A stretch of 64,000 nucleotides of DNA, taken from Clostridiales bacterium. GTDB taxonomy: Bacteria > Bacillota > Clostridia > Peptostreptococcales > Acidaminobacteraceae. A program made the translations under genes and the position numbers. Location: positions 1 to 64,000 of the forward strand of contig JASUSA010000001.1 of the NCBI GenBank assembly GCA_030446305.1. The letters run 5' to 3'. The notes beneath the pieces are model-generated. The model was given only the letters and a program-made list of their open reading frames with translations, was not told the origin of the DNA and made no database searches. This document shows, one piece after another, positions 27,889-34,904 of the stretch; the stretch's first letter is position 1, and every line of letters starts with the position of its first letter.

Positions 27889-28062
27889 CTAATCCATGTC
27901 ATTATCATCATAACCCTTAAAAAATATCAAAAATACACCTGATCCCAGCATAAATGTCGTCAATGCCGTGCGAATATAAGAATCAATGGGAATCATTGAC
28001 CCCAAGAACATGGCGGCAATGCTGACTGCAATGAGAATCAGGCCAACTTTACGATAGCTCAT
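27889..28062 (-). CDS. 57-residue two-helix membrane protein (missed by the ORF track)
   Basis: It begins at an ATG that overlaps the stop of the upstream HATPase gene (ATGA), so translation is coupled. It encodes two hydrophobic segments (about 6-24 and 32-49) and an acidic tail (GYDDNDMD). The operon terminator follows directly. The family is unknown; it may anchor the upstream signalling proteins to the membrane. Confidence 0.65.
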   Translation of the reverse strand: MSYRKVGLILIAVSIAAMFLGSMIPIDSYIRTALTTFMLGSGVFLIFFKGYDDNDMD

Positions 28063-28619
28063 ATAACAACCTTCTCCTCTGCTCTGATCTCTGCCAATCC
28101 TTCGTTGATATAGCCTCTAAGCCAGCTTAATACTTCAACATTATTGATCGATATGCCTTCCAACAGCTTTTTGATTTCCTTCGTATTGAGCGTAAATGTT
28201 CTGCCCTGAATCTGATGGGTATAAATAAGATCCATCTCTTCACATACATTCAAAATCGTAACAATCGTCTCTGCCATATTGCCAAGTGGAACGCGATCAA
28301 TATGGCTGTACTGGAAAGTCGCCATAATTTCAGTTCCCTTTCCCAGCTGACTCTTTATTTCAAAGCTCCCGCCACACTGAAGCGCTGATATTTTAAAAAG
28401 CGGAATGCCCAGACCGACTTTTCGCGTCGTTCGCGTCGTATAGAATGGATCGACAACCCGCTTTACTGTTTCTTCGTCCATGCCAATGCCATCATCTTTG
28501 ATTTTAATCGTCAGCAAATCACGGTCATAATCTTCAATAATCGCTATTCTGAGTGTTTCGGCTTCTGCCTTAATAGAATTTTGTGCAATGTCCAATATGT
28601 GTAATGACAATTCTCTCAA
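28059..28619 (-). CDS. Histidine-kinase-like ATPase domain protein
   Basis: A 186-residue stand-alone GHKL ATPase: N-box SLHILDIAQNSIKA (asparagine 14), G1 IKDDGIGMD, G2 KVGLGIPLF, and GKGTEIMATF. No phospho-accepting histidine domain or sensor is present, so it cannot work alone as a classical sensor kinase. Its C-terminal 70 residues (MAETIVTIL...) are an extra domain. It sits between a PHP protein and a tiny membrane protein in the hydrogenase-linked operon. Confidence 0.82.
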   Translation of the reverse strand: MRELSLHILDIAQNSIKAEAETLRIAIIEDYDRDLLTIKIKDDGIGMDEETVKRVVDPFYTTRTTRKVGLGIPLFKISALQCGGSFEIKSQLGKGTEIMATFQYSHIDRVPLGNMAETIVTILNVCEEMDLIYTHQIQGRTFTLNTKEIKKLLEGISINNVEVLSWLRGYINEGLAEIRAEEKVVI

Positions 28620-28624
28620 TCAAA

Positions 28625-29323
28625 TCACGCTCCCCGCAAACACTTAAACACCGCTGCTGCTGTCTTTTCATCCACTTCAAGATAATACTCAGGTTCGGAT
28701 ATTGCAGCGAGCGCATGTGCATCAGAATTAAACAACTGTACGTAATGATCAAAAATTCCTGGTGGCAAGGGTGCACCTTTATAGATTTCAACCGTACGGA
28801 TATCAGCCGATTTCGGCATAAAGCCAAGATTGGCGAGAATGCTGTTGCTGCCCTTGTTGACATGTGCAGGTATTGCAATACCGCCATGCTGTTTAACCAA
28901 TGCGATAAGTGCTTCAAAGCTTAAATCCATTGATGTTATCAGCGTGTACGCATACGTATCAATGATGCTGTCTGTGGTATCCATCAAATACTGTTCACCG
29001 AAATAATCTGGGCGGTTTGGCAAACACAGCCGATACGTATCAAATATTTCAAAAAAAGCCTGCATATGTTCAAGTGTTTCAAAATAGCAGAGAACATGTA
29101 CCTCTTCCCGAGTTTGAACTTCCATTCCCGGAATACATAAAATGCCTTGCGCATTTGCCAATTCACATACAGGCGCGACATTGCCACAGTGATTGTGATC
29201 TGTCACCGCAATAATATCAAGCCCTTTTAAAGCACTCATATTGACAATGTTATTTGGCGTCATCGTCTCATCACCGCACGGTGACAAACAACTGTGCATG
29301 TGCAAGTCATAATACAGTTTCAC
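28625..29323 (-). CDS. PHP domain phosphoesterase of the hydrogenase-linked operon
   Basis: A 232-residue PHP protein: YDLHMHSCLSPCGDE at the N-terminus, VTDHNHCGN near residue 40, PGMEVQTREEVHVL near 64, IPAHVNKG near 150 and LFNSDAH near 190. It shares one base with the stop of the DRTGG gene before it. Such genes recur beside [FeFe]-hydrogenase-like genes in Clostridia. It could dephosphorylate a protein or small molecule in the signal chain; the substrate is unknown. Confidence 0.82.
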   Translation of the reverse strand: MKLYYDLHMHSCLSPCGDETMTPNNIVNMSALKGLDIIAVTDHNHCGNVAPVCELANAQGILCIPGMEVQTREEVHVLCYFETLEHMQAFFEIFDTYRLCLPNRPDYFGEQYLMDTTDSIIDTYAYTLITSMDLSFEALIALVKQHGGIAIPAHVNKGSNSILANLGFMPKSADIRTVEIYKGAPLPPGIFDHYVQLFNSDAHALAAISEPEYYLEVDEKTAAAVFKCLRGA

Positions 29324-29658
29324 TACTCAATACCCGCTTCATATAAAATCTTAAAAATATGATAGGAATCCAACGGTGTTGACAAGAGAATAATCTCCTG
29401 CTCATTGGCTTTATCAATAATTTCCGCGTCAATTTTAATGCCTTCAGGAATAATGACACATGCAAAATCCAAAAGTGCGGCTACCGCCAGAATATTATTA
29501 TGCGTCTGTACAGTAATCCAAGCGGTATTATTTTTTCCCTTTGCCATTACCCAACTCAGCAAGTCACACGAGTAGACATTTTCAATTGTCCGGTCAAGTG
29601 CTTCTGCTGACAGCTTGGTAAAATCGTACTGAGCCACCAAATCATTTACAGTGATCAT
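29323..29658 (-). CDS. DRTGG domain protein (second copy)
   Basis: A 111-residue single DRTGG-like domain, a ligand-binding module also found in phosphotransacetylases and HPr-kinase-like proteins. The start is the ATG with AGGAGG five to six bases upstream, seven codons inside the track ORF. It is related in shape to the first DRTGG gene of the operon (both end with a SYHIFKILYEAGI / LFTVSGILYKEGL motif), so the pair may bind a common ligand or form a heterodimer. Confidence 0.72.
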   Translation of the reverse strand: MITVNDLVAQYDFTKLSAEALDRTIENVYSCDLLSWVMAKGKNNTAWITVQTHNNILAVAALLDFACVIIPEGIKIDAEIIDKANEQEIILLSTPLDSYHIFKILYEAGIE

Positions 29659-29770
29659 AACGGCCTCCTTATACTTCATTCTTTATCGTTTACTTTATCG
29701 CTTTCGTGTTCATTTTACATGTCTTTTGTTTATGTTTTATGTTAGATCTGTTTCATATGCTTTATACTTG

Positions 29771-29795
29771 AGGAAATTGCATCATTCAAATATGA
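29771..29795. repeat. Fragment of the dispersed 114-117 bp element
   Basis: AGGAAATTGCATCATTCAAA is the terminal 20-25 bases of the family found whole at 37881. It stands alone just past the stop of the hydrogenase-like gene. Confidence 0.5.
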
Positions 29796-29796
29796 A

Positions 29797-31050
29797 TCAT
29801 TTTTCCTTATTCTCCTGCTGCATCTGAAGCACCACACAACGTGAAATTGTCGCTCGTTTGTTGACGATGTCTTCGACTAAAACGCGACAGGTTGGCGCAC
29901 CGCAAGCACCACAGTTGATACCGGGCAGTATCTGTGATATTTCTTCAATTTGCGCCATTTTTTCCAGCGCTTTTCTAAAATCCGTATCCAATTTGAAAAT
30001 TGGCAATGCCTCAATTGGCGAATCCCATGCCATGTTTTCAGCTTTTAACGGCATATCAACATTGATTTCTTTTGTAAGATCATAATTTTTCACATGTTTC
30101 CGAATACGATTTTTGCCAATAAATGTATTTTCTACATTGAGCGGACCGCCGACACAGCCGTTGACGCATGCATAACCTTCAAAAAAATCCAAGGTATTGA
30201 GCTTGCCGAGTTCCATTGTCTCAAGTACCTTTATAACCTCTTCTATGCCATCGACAGCAATATAATCCTCTATTTCCATTGCATAACTTTGGCCGCCAAC
30301 GCGTCCCCATCCAATGCCCTTGCCCGTTGCGCACTGAATTTGACGTTTTACTTCAATTTTATCAATGAATTTCATCAGACGATAATAAACTTCCTCTGTG
30401 GAAATGGCTTCATCAATATGAGAATGTGTCAGACCGATTGGGTTTTTGATACTCGTAATTTTTGCTGGACATGGTGTAATATAGAAGATACCAATATCCT
30501 CTCGCTTCATGCCCGCATCTGCAAGCTTCTGTTCAATAAAACGCGCTGCAATTTCCATTGGCGATTCGAGTTTAATAATATTGTCAATCAGCGATGGAAA
30601 TCTTATTTGAATAAGTCGTGTGATCACGGGACAATAAGTTGAAATAAGTGGTTTATTCTCCGTTGTTTCTTGGATAATTTTCTTTTGATAAATGGATAGG
30701 ATTTCAGCGGCATGCGCCAGATCAAAGACATCGTCAAAACCAAGCTGCAACAAACCGTTGTATATTGTATTCATATCGTGTTCCAATCCGAATTGGCCAT
30801 AAAATGATATTGCTGGCAAAGCCACTTTGTATTTATATCTATCAAGCGTTTCAAGTGTACTTACTTGTGCACCCTTTGCATGAAAAGGACAGACGCGCAA
30901 ACACTCGCCACAGTCAATACATCTGGATTCAATGATCTTCGCCTTTCCGTCAACAACGCGGATAGCTTGTGTTGGACATCGATCCAAACAATGCGTGCAG
31001 CCATTGCAATAATCCTTTTCAAGAATAACCGAATGCCAGTATTCTTTCAT
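29797..31050 (-). CDS. [FeFe]-hydrogenase-like (probable sensory) protein with extra Fe-S domain
   Basis: A 417-residue protein. The N-terminus has two [4Fe-4S] motifs (CNGCTHCLDRCP, CIDCGECLRVCP). The H-domain keeps the four H-cluster cysteines: STYCPV, TPCPAK and ACVNGCVGG. The proton-relay cysteine that normally precedes the first ligand (TSCCP) is tyrosine here. The C-terminus adds a CGACGAPTC...C motif of the PF04060 Fe-S type. It lacks the ferredoxin-like and histidine-ligated domains of catalytic HydA. From family knowledge this resembles group C/D-type putative sensory hydrogenases. It lies between an RsbT-like ATPase and a DRTGG protein, and the operon carries a Rex-like site. Confidence 0.82.
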   Translation of the reverse strand: MKEYWHSVILEKDYCNGCTHCLDRCPTQAIRVVDGKAKIIESRCIDCGECLRVCPFHAKGAQVSTLETLDRYKYKVALPAISFYGQFGLEHDMNTIYNGLLQLGFDDVFDLAHAAEILSIYQKKIIQETTENKPLISTYCPVITRLIQIRFPSLIDNIIKLESPMEIAARFIEQKLADAGMKREDIGIFYITPCPAKITSIKNPIGLTHSHIDEAISTEEVYYRLMKFIDKIEVKRQIQCATGKGIGWGRVGGQSYAMEIEDYIAVDGIEEVIKVLETMELGKLNTLDFFEGYACVNGCVGGPLNVENTFIGKNRIRKHVKNYDLTKEINVDMPLKAENMAWDSPIEALPIFKLDTDFRKALEKMAQIEEISQILPGINCGACGAPTCRVLVEDIVNKRATISRCVVLQMQQENKEK

Positions 31051-31124
31051 GTATGCCTCCGTTCGATCGGTCTTAATACGGTCCTGTCATCGCCTTCGTT
31101 GTCATACTTTCTCAGCCATCGTTC

Positions 31125-31574
31125 CTAAGTATAGCGGACAATCATTTTTACCTTCGTCCCTACGCCCACTTCCGATTCGATCACAAAATCATCGGAGACT
31201 TTTTCCATATTGGGAAGTCCCATGCCAGCGCCAAATCCCATCTCGCGCACAGCAACTGAAGCCGTTGAAAAGCCTTTGGTCATCGCCAGCTCAATGTCTG
31301 CAATGCCTGGGCCAACGTCTTCTACATAAATTTCAATGCAATCCGGCTTAATATACACCTCCAAAGTCCCGCCTTCCGAGTGAATCACCAGATTGATTTC
31401 TGCTTCATATGTTGCAATCGCCGCCCTTCGAATAACCGTAGCGTCAATTGCCAATTGCTTTAAGACCTTTTTAATTTTACTCGAAGCTTCTCCTGCCCTC
31501 GTAAAATCATCGCGCAAAATTTGATACTTCAACCGCATTGCTACGTCGCGCTCATCTTTAAAATACTTATCCAT
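31125..31574 (-). CDS. RsbT/RsbW-like anti-sigma regulatory ATPase
   Basis: A 149-residue GHKL ATPase of the Ser/Thr kinase anti-sigma type: TYEAEINLVIH (N-box), VEDVGPGIAD (G1) and REMGFGAGMGLPNM (G2). It is 10 bp from the first DRTGG gene. No cognate anti-anti-sigma factor is in the operon. It may phosphorylate a partner in response to the hydrogenase-like sensor; this is inferred. Confidence 0.8.
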   Translation of the reverse strand: MDKYFKDERDVAMRLKYQILRDDFTRAGEASSKIKKVLKQLAIDATVIRRAAIATYEAEINLVIHSEGGTLEVYIKPDCIEIYVEDVGPGIADIELAMTKGFSTASVAVREMGFGAGMGLPNMEKVSDDFVIESEVGVGTKVKMIVRYT

Positions 31575-31584
31575 TCATACCCAC

Positions 31585-31932
31585 CTATATCTGTAGTCCC
31601 TTTAAACCTTCCTTATATAGAATGCCAGATACGGTAAAGAGTGTATGCTTCGTCGTCAATAAAACAATTTCTTTTTCCTTCGCTAATGCAACGACTTCCT
31701 CGCACGGAACCTTGCCACGTACAAAGAGAATGGCCTTTAAGTCAAGCATTTCTGCTGTTCGAATCACTTGCTGATTAATTAGCCCAGTTATCAGCAGCGT
31801 GTTTTCTTCAACATATGCCAGTACATCGCTCATGAGATCTGAACCAAACGCTGAACTGACTTCATGGTCGAGACCTTCTTGACAGGCAATCACCTCGCCA
31901 TCTACAAACGCCATAATTTCCTTTAACGTCAT
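31585..31932 (-). CDS. DRTGG domain protein (first copy)
   Basis: A 115-residue single DRTGG-like domain (FGSDLMSDVLAYV and LLITGLINQQVIRTAEMLDLKAILFVRGK). It is the first gene of the seven-gene hydrogenase-linked operon, directly behind the Rex-like operator. The ligand is unknown. Confidence 0.75.
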   Translation of the reverse strand: MTLKEIMAFVDGEVIACQEGLDHEVSSAFGSDLMSDVLAYVEENTLLITGLINQQVIRTAEMLDLKAILFVRGKVPCEEVVALAKEKEIVLLTTKHTLFTVSGILYKEGLKGLQI

Positions 31933-31995
31933 AATGCCCCCTAAAATGACTTTCGCTACTGTTTCTTTATTTGCAGCGTAAAGGCGGATCTAAAA

Positions 31996-32013
31996 AAGTT
32001 AATATTTTAACAA
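31996..32013 (-). promoter_or_regulatory. Rex-like operator of the DRTGG/hydrogenase-like operon
   Basis: On the minus strand TTGTTAA-AATA-TTAACTT, 16 of 18 against the clostridial Rex consensus TTGTTAA-N4-TTAACAA. It begins 11 bases downstream of the -10 box, so a bound repressor would block transcription. Rex senses the NADH/NAD ratio. Confidence 0.7.
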
Positions 32014-32024
32014 TCCCTATTTTC

Positions 32025-32053
32025 ATTATAACATCTAACCCAAGTCTATTCAA
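32025..32053 (-). promoter_or_regulatory. Promoter of the DRTGG/hydrogenase-like operon
   Basis: TTGAAT, 17-base spacer, TATAAT on the minus strand, directly upstream of the Rex-like site. Confidence 0.7.
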
Positions 32054-32183
32054 TTTTATTCATTGAAATTTTGCGAAAAAAAGCTTGTTTTTTGACCTTT
32101 GAATCATGACACCTTCTGACATCTATATACATGCATTTTTCAGTTGCTTTCAACCGCTGATACATTAGCGCATAATCTTGAAA

Positions 32184-32873
32184 CTAACGTATGCGCTTCT
32201 CTAAAAAGGCAGTCACTTTTTCATATAATTCATCATTAATATTCTCAATTGACCGCAATTGACCATCGTGAATACAGCTGACAACATCCCAGCCATACAG
32301 TGAGCTGACAAAATGAGCATTATTATATGACTTGACCAAATGTGACGTATCTTTTTCATGAATATCTTTTTCCTGCTCACCGGTGATCTTGTTCTGACGT
32401 GCCTTAATGAGCTGTTCACTCACTGCCGGTGGCATATCCAGAAAAAAAACGATATCCGGCTTAGGAATTTTATAAATCTCATATTCCAATTGCCATAACC
32501 ATGCCAGAAAGGTTTTCTTTTCAGGTTCATCATCAATCTTTGATGCTTGATGCACCATGTTGGCAGTCGTATAGCGATCGGCAATAATAATACCTCCCTT
32601 TTCATAATGTGCTCGCCATTTGGTCATAAATGAGGCATACCGATCTGCCGCATAAAAAGTTGATGCGACATAAGCCGTCACGTCCTGCGGATCTTCGCCA
32701 AACGCGCCTGAAAGATACATTTTCACAAGTGATGAAGATTCCGACTCGTAATCCGGAAAACTCAGTCTGATGACACTGTGTCCCTCTTGCTTCAAGCGCT
32801 CATAGAGCGCGCGCGTCTGTGATTCTTTGCCGCTGGCATCAACGCCTTCAACTACAAATATTTGTCCCGACAT
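32184..32873 (-). CDS. tmk: Thymidylate kinase
   Basis: A 229-residue dTMP kinase-like P-loop protein: VEGVDASGKESQ at the N-terminus, SFPDYES (the fold usually reads FPR or FPD), ADRY in IIIADRYTTANM, and a lid region KARQNKITGEQEKDIHE. It phosphorylates dTMP to dTDP. Relative to E. coli Tmk the P-loop has a glutamate after the lysine (GKES instead of GKTT), so a related deoxynucleotide kinase is possible. AAAGGA precedes the ATG; copy B of the dispersed repeat lies just upstream. Confidence 0.83.
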   Translation of the reverse strand: MSGQIFVVEGVDASGKESQTRALYERLKQEGHSVIRLSFPDYESESSSLVKMYLSGAFGEDPQDVTAYVASTFYAADRYASFMTKWRAHYEKGGIIIADRYTTANMVHQASKIDDEPEKKTFLAWLWQLEYEIYKIPKPDIVFFLDMPPAVSEQLIKARQNKITGEQEKDIHEKDTSHLVKSYNNAHFVSSLYGWDVVSCIHDGQLRSIENINDELYEKVTAFLEKRIR

Positions 32874-32901
32874 GGTTATTTCCTTTCGTTTCTTTATATC
32901 A

Positions 32902-33018
32902 AAGGAAATTGCATAACCAGCATTCGTTCCGCCTTCACGACAATATGTTGTACTTCAGCCTTGTGATAGATATACATATTGCGGAAAAAGCTTGAAATTT
33001 AAATGATGCAATTTCTTT
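32902..33018. repeat. Dispersed 117 bp element, copy B
   Basis: The ends are AAGGAAATTGCAT and ATGATGCAATTTCTTT (inverted). Inner arms TTCCGC/GCGGAA and CAATATGT/ACATATTG pair perfectly although they differ from copy A, so the fold is kept by compensating changes. The rest of the 32874-33237 gap holds only the gntR terminator and AT-rich sequence. Confidence 0.75.
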
Positions 33019-33171
33019 GTCTTTCTCTATTTTAAACTATTTATCTTGTTTTTGAAACCATACATTTAAAAAACATGCGCTTTCCATCCATCTTCACGTC
33101 TACTCGGACAACATGTCAAACAAACCGATGACCGTTTCAGAGGATGATCAGCGCATATAATAATAGACAAT

Positions 33172-33204
33172 AAAAAACGACAGACTAAAAATCTGCCGTT
33201 TTCG
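33172..33204 (-). terminator. Terminator of the catabolic locus / gntR
   Basis: AAAACGGCAGA...TCTGTCGTTTTTT on the minus strand: a ten-pair stem with one mismatch and a T-rich tail, 35 bp past the gntR stop. Confidence 0.8.
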
Positions 33205-33237
33205 CCGCAGCAAAATGCTGCCGGAATTGAAATCATG

Positions 33238-33879
33238 CTAAAATAAAATATGGTAATTATCTCTCAATGTCGTTCTGACATTGTGAATATGAATACGCAT
33301 CACGCGCTCTGCTTCATCGGGATCACCAGCCTCAAGTGCGTGAAATAACGCTGTATGTTCTTCAAGCGATTGATTGCTCCGACCTGTGATGAGAACCGTG
33401 CGTTTGTTGTATCGCCTCAACTGCAGCCTGATAGATTGTATCAGTTCAATTGCTTCACGATTTGGACAAATATCATACAGCACTTGATGAATCATATCGT
33501 TTATTCCCGAGTATTCGAGCAGTTTATTTTCCGCTAGAAATCCCTTCATTTCCCCTAAATTATTTCGAAGAATTGAAAGCTCTTTTTCTGTGATAACCTT
33601 TGCTGCACTGTAGGCAATAAGCCCTTCTAGCCGCTCTCTTATTTCAAGGAGATAAACGGCTTCTTCCAGCGTCAGTGACTTAACGCGAGCGCTCTTGTTT
33701 GCTTCCAGTTCAACGAGTTTTTCGTTCACTAGCATCATCAAGGCTCTTTTAACCGTGTTTCTGCTAACGCCAAGCTCCTCAGCAAGCGCTGATTCAACCA
33801 GTGTTTGCGATGGAACATACACGTGATTTAATATTCTGCTTTTAATGGTTTCATATGCCTTTTCTCCGGACAGTGACAA
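33238..33879 (-). CDS. GntR family regulator, FadR/FCD subfamily
   Basis: A 213-residue regulator with an N-terminal winged helix (QTLVESALAEELGVSRNTVKRALMML) and an all-helical FCD effector domain (IRERLEGLIAYSAAKV...NDMIHQVLYDICPN...EEHTALFHALEAGDPDEAERVMRIHI; the histidines are metal-ligand-like). The track ORF starts 32 codons early; a TTG with GGAAGG nine bases upstream gives the standard FCD length. It has its own promoter and lies at the end of a catabolic cluster it probably controls through the dyad at 39658. Confidence 0.87.
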   Translation of the reverse strand: MSLSGEKAYETIKSRILNHVYVPSQTLVESALAEELGVSRNTVKRALMMLVNEKLVELEANKSARVKSLTLEEAVYLLEIRERLEGLIAYSAAKVITEKELSILRNNLGEMKGFLAENKLLEYSGINDMIHQVLYDICPNREAIELIQSIRLQLRRYNKRTVLITGRSNQSLEEHTALFHALEAGDPDEAERVMRIHIHNVRTTLRDNYHILF

Positions 33880-33924
33880 AAAAATCGACCTTCCTTTCGC
33901 TAAATTCAAACGATTCGCATGCCT

Positions 33925-33953
33925 ATTATACCATAAATTGTGATGACTGAAAA
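33925..33953 (-). promoter_or_regulatory. Promoter of the GntR regulator
   Basis: TTTTCA, 17-base spacer, TATAAT on the minus strand, about 45 bp before the TTG start of the regulator. Confidence 0.55.
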
Positions 33954-33997
33954 CTGAGTGTATTAACGATTTCAATCACCCATGTTTAGTGTTGTCT

Positions 33998-34684
33998 TTA
34001 AATAACTCCAGCTTTCGCCAATGTATCGTCAATCGCCTTTTTCGCAATAACGCCAGAAAGTATTTCCGCCATCCGTGCACGGTCTTTTTCGAGTTTTGCT
34101 TCCGCACCCTCTAAAATCGCTTGCCATTGATTTTTTGGTACGACGACAACGCCATTGGCATCGCCTACAATAATATCCCCGGGTGTCACTGCCACACCGC
34201 CGCATGCAATAAGGCCGTTTATTTCACCGGGACCATCCTTGTCGCCGACAGCAGGTGTGATACACCTTGCAAAAACTGGTGCATTGCCCTGTTTCAATTC
34301 TAAAATATCGCGAACACCACCATCAATTACAAGGCCGCTGACACCTTGTGCCATTGCTGCGGTCGCCATGAGATCACCCATAACGCAATTGCTGTCACAG
34401 CCACATGTATCCACGACAATGACATCCCCAGGTTTAGCCATGGCTATTGCCTTATGCAGCATCAAGTTGTCGCCCGGACGCATTTTAACCGTAAGTGCAC
34501 ATCCAGCGATCGTCAGCATTTCATCAATGGGTTTTATTTGATGATGCATGGCATTAAATTTATTAAGACCGTCGCTTACTGCACAAGTACCCGCTTTTTT
34601 AAAGCGTTCCAGTATTGCATTGTCAAGGCGTTCAAAATCATCATTAATTCTAAATCCAATTTTACCTTTGTTTATATTTTCCAT
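33998..34684 (-). CDS. RraA-family protein, probable 4-hydroxy-4-methyl-2-oxoglutarate / 4-carboxy-4-hydroxy-2-oxoadipate-type aldolase
   Basis: A 228-residue RraA-like fold. It keeps the aldolase signature GDLMATAAMAQGVSGLVIDGGVRD, including the Arg-Asp pair used by class II HMG/CHA aldolases, and PVFARCITP. These enzymes release pyruvate from oxo-acids. The alternative role as an RNase E inhibitor does not fit this context. The ATG at 34684 has AGGAA seven bases upstream; the track start lacks a site. The neighbouring hydratase-like PIG-L gene and transporter make an oxo-acid breakdown step likely. Confidence 0.8.
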   Translation of the reverse strand: MENINKGKIGFRINDDFERLDNAILERFKKAGTCAVSDGLNKFNAMHHQIKPIDEMLTIAGCALTVKMRPGDNLMLHKAIAMAKPGDVIVVDTCGCDSNCVMGDLMATAAMAQGVSGLVIDGGVRDILELKQGNAPVFARCITPAVGDKDGPGEINGLIACGGVAVTPGDIIVGDANGVVVVPKNQWQAILEGAEAKLEKDRARMAEILSGVIAKKAIDDTLAKAGVI

Positions 34685-34708
34685 AACCAGTTCCTTTATC
34701 ATTTATTG

Positions 34709-34823
34709 TGCAAGACAATTACATAATAGCCTTGCGTTGAACCTTTGTCACAATAAGGTCGAATACCCCACTTTCAGCGAACTTCCCCATTGTGGCAAAG
34801 GCGTTAAATTTGAAAGATACAAT
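34709..34823. repeat. Dispersed 114-117 bp element, copy F (degenerate)
   Basis: It contains ACAATTACATAATAGCC at the left, the core TTGAACCTTTGTCACAATAAGG like copy D, and GCGTTAAATTTGAAAGATACAAT at the right. It lies between the aldolase and permease genes, inside the probable transcription unit. Confidence 0.5.
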
Positions 34824-34904
34824 ACGTTTCTCTTTCTTCATTGTTGCGTTTAGATCTGTAAAAAATCACATTAATATTTATTACCATCTCTATTAATTGG
34901 TTCA

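Noticed and set aside
33019-33170. Short plus-strand ORF (MSNKPMTVSEDDQRI)
   Set aside because: Fifteen codons only, no ribosome binding site, ends at the gntR terminator region.
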